This document shows, one piece after another, positions 62,928 to 64,000 of a DNA stretch of 64,000 nt (positions are counted from its first letter, which is position 1; each line of letters begins with the position of its first letter). The notes under the pieces are model-generated. The model saw nothing but the letters and a program-made list of their open reading frames with translations. It searched no databases and was not told where the DNA came from. The DNA is from an uncultured Pseudomonadota bacterium (GTDB taxonomy: Bacteria; Pseudomonadota; Gammaproteobacteria; Burkholderiales; SG8-39), in assembly GCA_903834835.1 (NCBI GenBank), contig CAILKO010000057.1:1-64000 (forward strand), read 5' to 3'. The translations under genes and the position numbers were made by a program.

Positions 62928-63725
62928 CTATACCAGCAGCGAACCGCCGTTGATGTGCATGGTCTGGCCGGTTATCCAGCCGGCACGATCGGACAACAGG
63001 AAGCAGATGGGGTCGGCGAGATCGTCAGGCTGACCGAAGCGGCCAAGGGGAATGCGGCCGAGCGAGCGCTCCCGTCCGCCGACGGCATTCGCCACGACGC
63101 GTTTCATGAGCGGGGTTTCGACAGCCCCGGGAGCAACGCTGTTCACCCGGATCTGGTGCTTTGCGAGTTCAAGCGCCATCGACTTGGTGAGCGCGAGCAC
63201 ACCTGCCTTCGAGGCCGCGTAATGCGATCCGGAGACGCGGCCGGAGAACCCATGCGCGGACGACACCGTCACGACGGAACCCCCGAGCCCGGAGGCCACC
63301 ATCTGGCGCGCGAACTCCTGTGCGCAGAGAAAGGTGCCGGTGAGATTGAGCGTGATGATCTTCGACCAGAGCTCAAGCGGCATTTCCAGAAATGGCCGCT
63401 CGATGCTGACCCCCGCGGAGCAGACAAGGCCCTGCGCGGGTCCAAGCGTATCCCTGACCCATGCAGCAGTGTTGCGGACTGCGCCCGGGTCGGTTACGTC
63501 GGTGATACGGGACGAGATCGCAAGCGATTTCCCGCTTCCGAGTTTGACTGTTTCGTCGAGCATTGCCGCGTCGATGTCGAGTGCGGCAACCCGTGCTCCG
63601 CGGTGTGCGGCGAGCAGCGAAGCGGCCCGACCGATGCCGCTTCCAGCGCCGGTGACAACTACGACCCGGCCGTCCAGGCGATCGGACGAACCCTCGCCCG
63701 CAGCCCTGACCATGTCTTCACTCAT
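62928..63725 (-). CDS. short-chain dehydrogenase/reductase
   Basis: A 265-residue SDR: TGAGSGIG at about 25-32, CSAGVS, TVSSAHG and YAASK. The C-terminus GWITGQTMHINGGSLLV marks it as a paralog of 29440. It is first of three minus-strand genes with 61814 and 61028. The start ATG 63725 follows AGGGGGAAC. Confidence 0.9.
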   Translation of the reverse strand: MSEDMVRAAGEGSSDRLDGRVVVVTGAGSGIGRAASLLAAHRGARVAALDIDAAMLDETVKLGSGKSLAISSRITDVTDPGAVRNTAAWVRDTLGPAQGLVCSAGVSIERPFLEMPLELWSKIITLNLTGTFLCAQEFARQMVASGLGGSVVTVSSAHGFSGRVSGSHYAASKAGVLALTKSMALELAKHQIRVNSVAPGAVETPLMKRVVANAVGGRERSLGRIPLGRFGQPDDLADPICFLLSDRAGWITGQTMHINGGSLLV

Positions 63726-63781
63726 GCATGTTCCCCCTGCCTGAAGTGCCAGCCGTATTCAGCCCGGACTACCGATGCAGG

Positions 63782-63804
63782 CCGCCGGGCGTGTTGCCCG
63801 GCGG
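63782..63804. terminator. GC-rich hairpin after the partial amidohydrolase gene
   Basis: CCGCCGGGC and GCCCGGCGG are perfect 9-base arms around GTGTT, 21 bases after the stop at 63826 on the minus strand. No T-run follows, so termination efficiency is uncertain. Confidence 0.5.
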
Positions 63805-63825
63805 TCCGCTACGCCGCCCTTCGAA

Positions 63826-64000
63826 TCAGAAGCTGTAGAGGCGCTTCGCGTTCTCGTACAGGACCGCGTGCTTGTCGGCTGCGGTGATCTCGGTGTTCTC
63901 GCGCAGTTCCTCGATTTCGTGCTTGCAGCCTTCGATGTTGACTTCGTGCGGAAAGTCGCTCGAGAACACGAAGGGCTTGTTGCCCAGGCGCTTGATCGCA
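63826..64000 (-). CDS. amidohydrolase, C-terminal part (runs off the window)
   Basis: The last 57 codons of a minus-strand gene whose start is beyond base 64000. The fragment contains FSSDFPHEVNIEGCKHEIEE with the metal-binding aspartate of the amidohydrolase_2 family and ends AKRLYSF. It is most like the C-terminus of the 47605 protein (FASDFPHENG, AKLYGLN). It is the fifth amidohydrolase in the window and lies upstream of the 62928-61028 operon. Confidence 0.85.
   Translation of the reverse strand, partial: AIKRLGNKPFVFSSDFPHEVNIEGCKHEIEELRENTEITAADKHAVLYENAKRLYSF

Overview
The window is GC-rich chromosomal DNA from a proteobacterium, most likely a betaproteobacterium (Burkholderiales-like); a gammaproteobacterial aromatic degrader is the alternative. 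The case rests on seven Bug-type (tripartite tricarboxylate family) periplasmic binding proteins, an RdgC gene, a Tex gene, several Rieske ring-hydroxylating dioxygenase genes and one E. coli-type LexA box. Most of the DNA is accessory catabolic sequence. Only tex (36736-39144), rdgC (40565-41485) and a Tim44-domain gene (45099-45968) look housekeeping. No rRNA, tRNA, CRISPR array, transposase or integrase was recognised.

Layout. 306-1377: a decayed locus in which a GIY-YIG-like gene, a Rieske alpha gene and its beta gene are joined by deletions. 1488-3262: an SDR diverging from a GntR/FCD regulator. 3515-9466: an aromatic operon with a class III extradiol dioxygenase, a ring-hydroxylating dioxygenase alpha and beta pair, a DapA-family aldolase, a ketopantoate-reductase-like enzyme and a BphB-like dihydrodiol dehydrogenase. 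9606-13817: three Bug receptors and an SDR. 13874-14718: a divergent pair (a 56-residue membrane peptide and a zinc-ribbon protein) around a near-consensus LexA box. 14715-17111: an APH-like kinase and a glutaryl-CoA dehydrogenase. 17254-23943: a second dioxygenase pair, an MFS transporter, an orphan molybdenum hydroxylase large subunit and an amber-interrupted nitronate monooxygenase. 24087-27867: a tightly overlapping CoA-ester operon (crotonase, AtuA-like, acyl-CoA dehydrogenase). 28203-35499: MFS, two SDRs, a second orphan molybdenum hydroxylase large subunit, an amidohydrolase and a cupin; a LysR gene follows. 41546-53359: Bug receptors, amidohydrolases, a meta-cleavage-type hydrolase, an NAD-dependent epimerase-like enzyme and a thiolase/DUF35 pair. 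53544-58942: a Gfo/Idh oxidoreductase resembling phthalate dihydrodiol dehydrogenase and a ferric-type ABC transporter. 59109-64000: SDRs and amidohydrolases.

How it may fit together (inference). Bug and ABC receptors capture organic acids. Rieske dioxygenases make cis-dihydrodiols, which the BphB-like and Gfo/Idh enzymes rearomatise. The extradiol dioxygenase and alpha/beta hydrolase open and split the ring. Amidohydrolases act on carboxylated aromatics or ring-opened acids, and the CoA-dependent enzymes finish degradation. No ferredoxin, ferredoxin reductase, TctA/TctB membrane subunit, or small and medium molybdenum-hydroxylase subunit lies in the window, so these modules depend on genes elsewhere.

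The least explained signals are the LexA-box pair at 14.0 kb, two 30-bp palindromes 25 kb apart (28141 and 53415) whose differences keep the symmetry, the thiolase-like protein lacking catalytic cysteines, and the three-gene chimera at the left edge.
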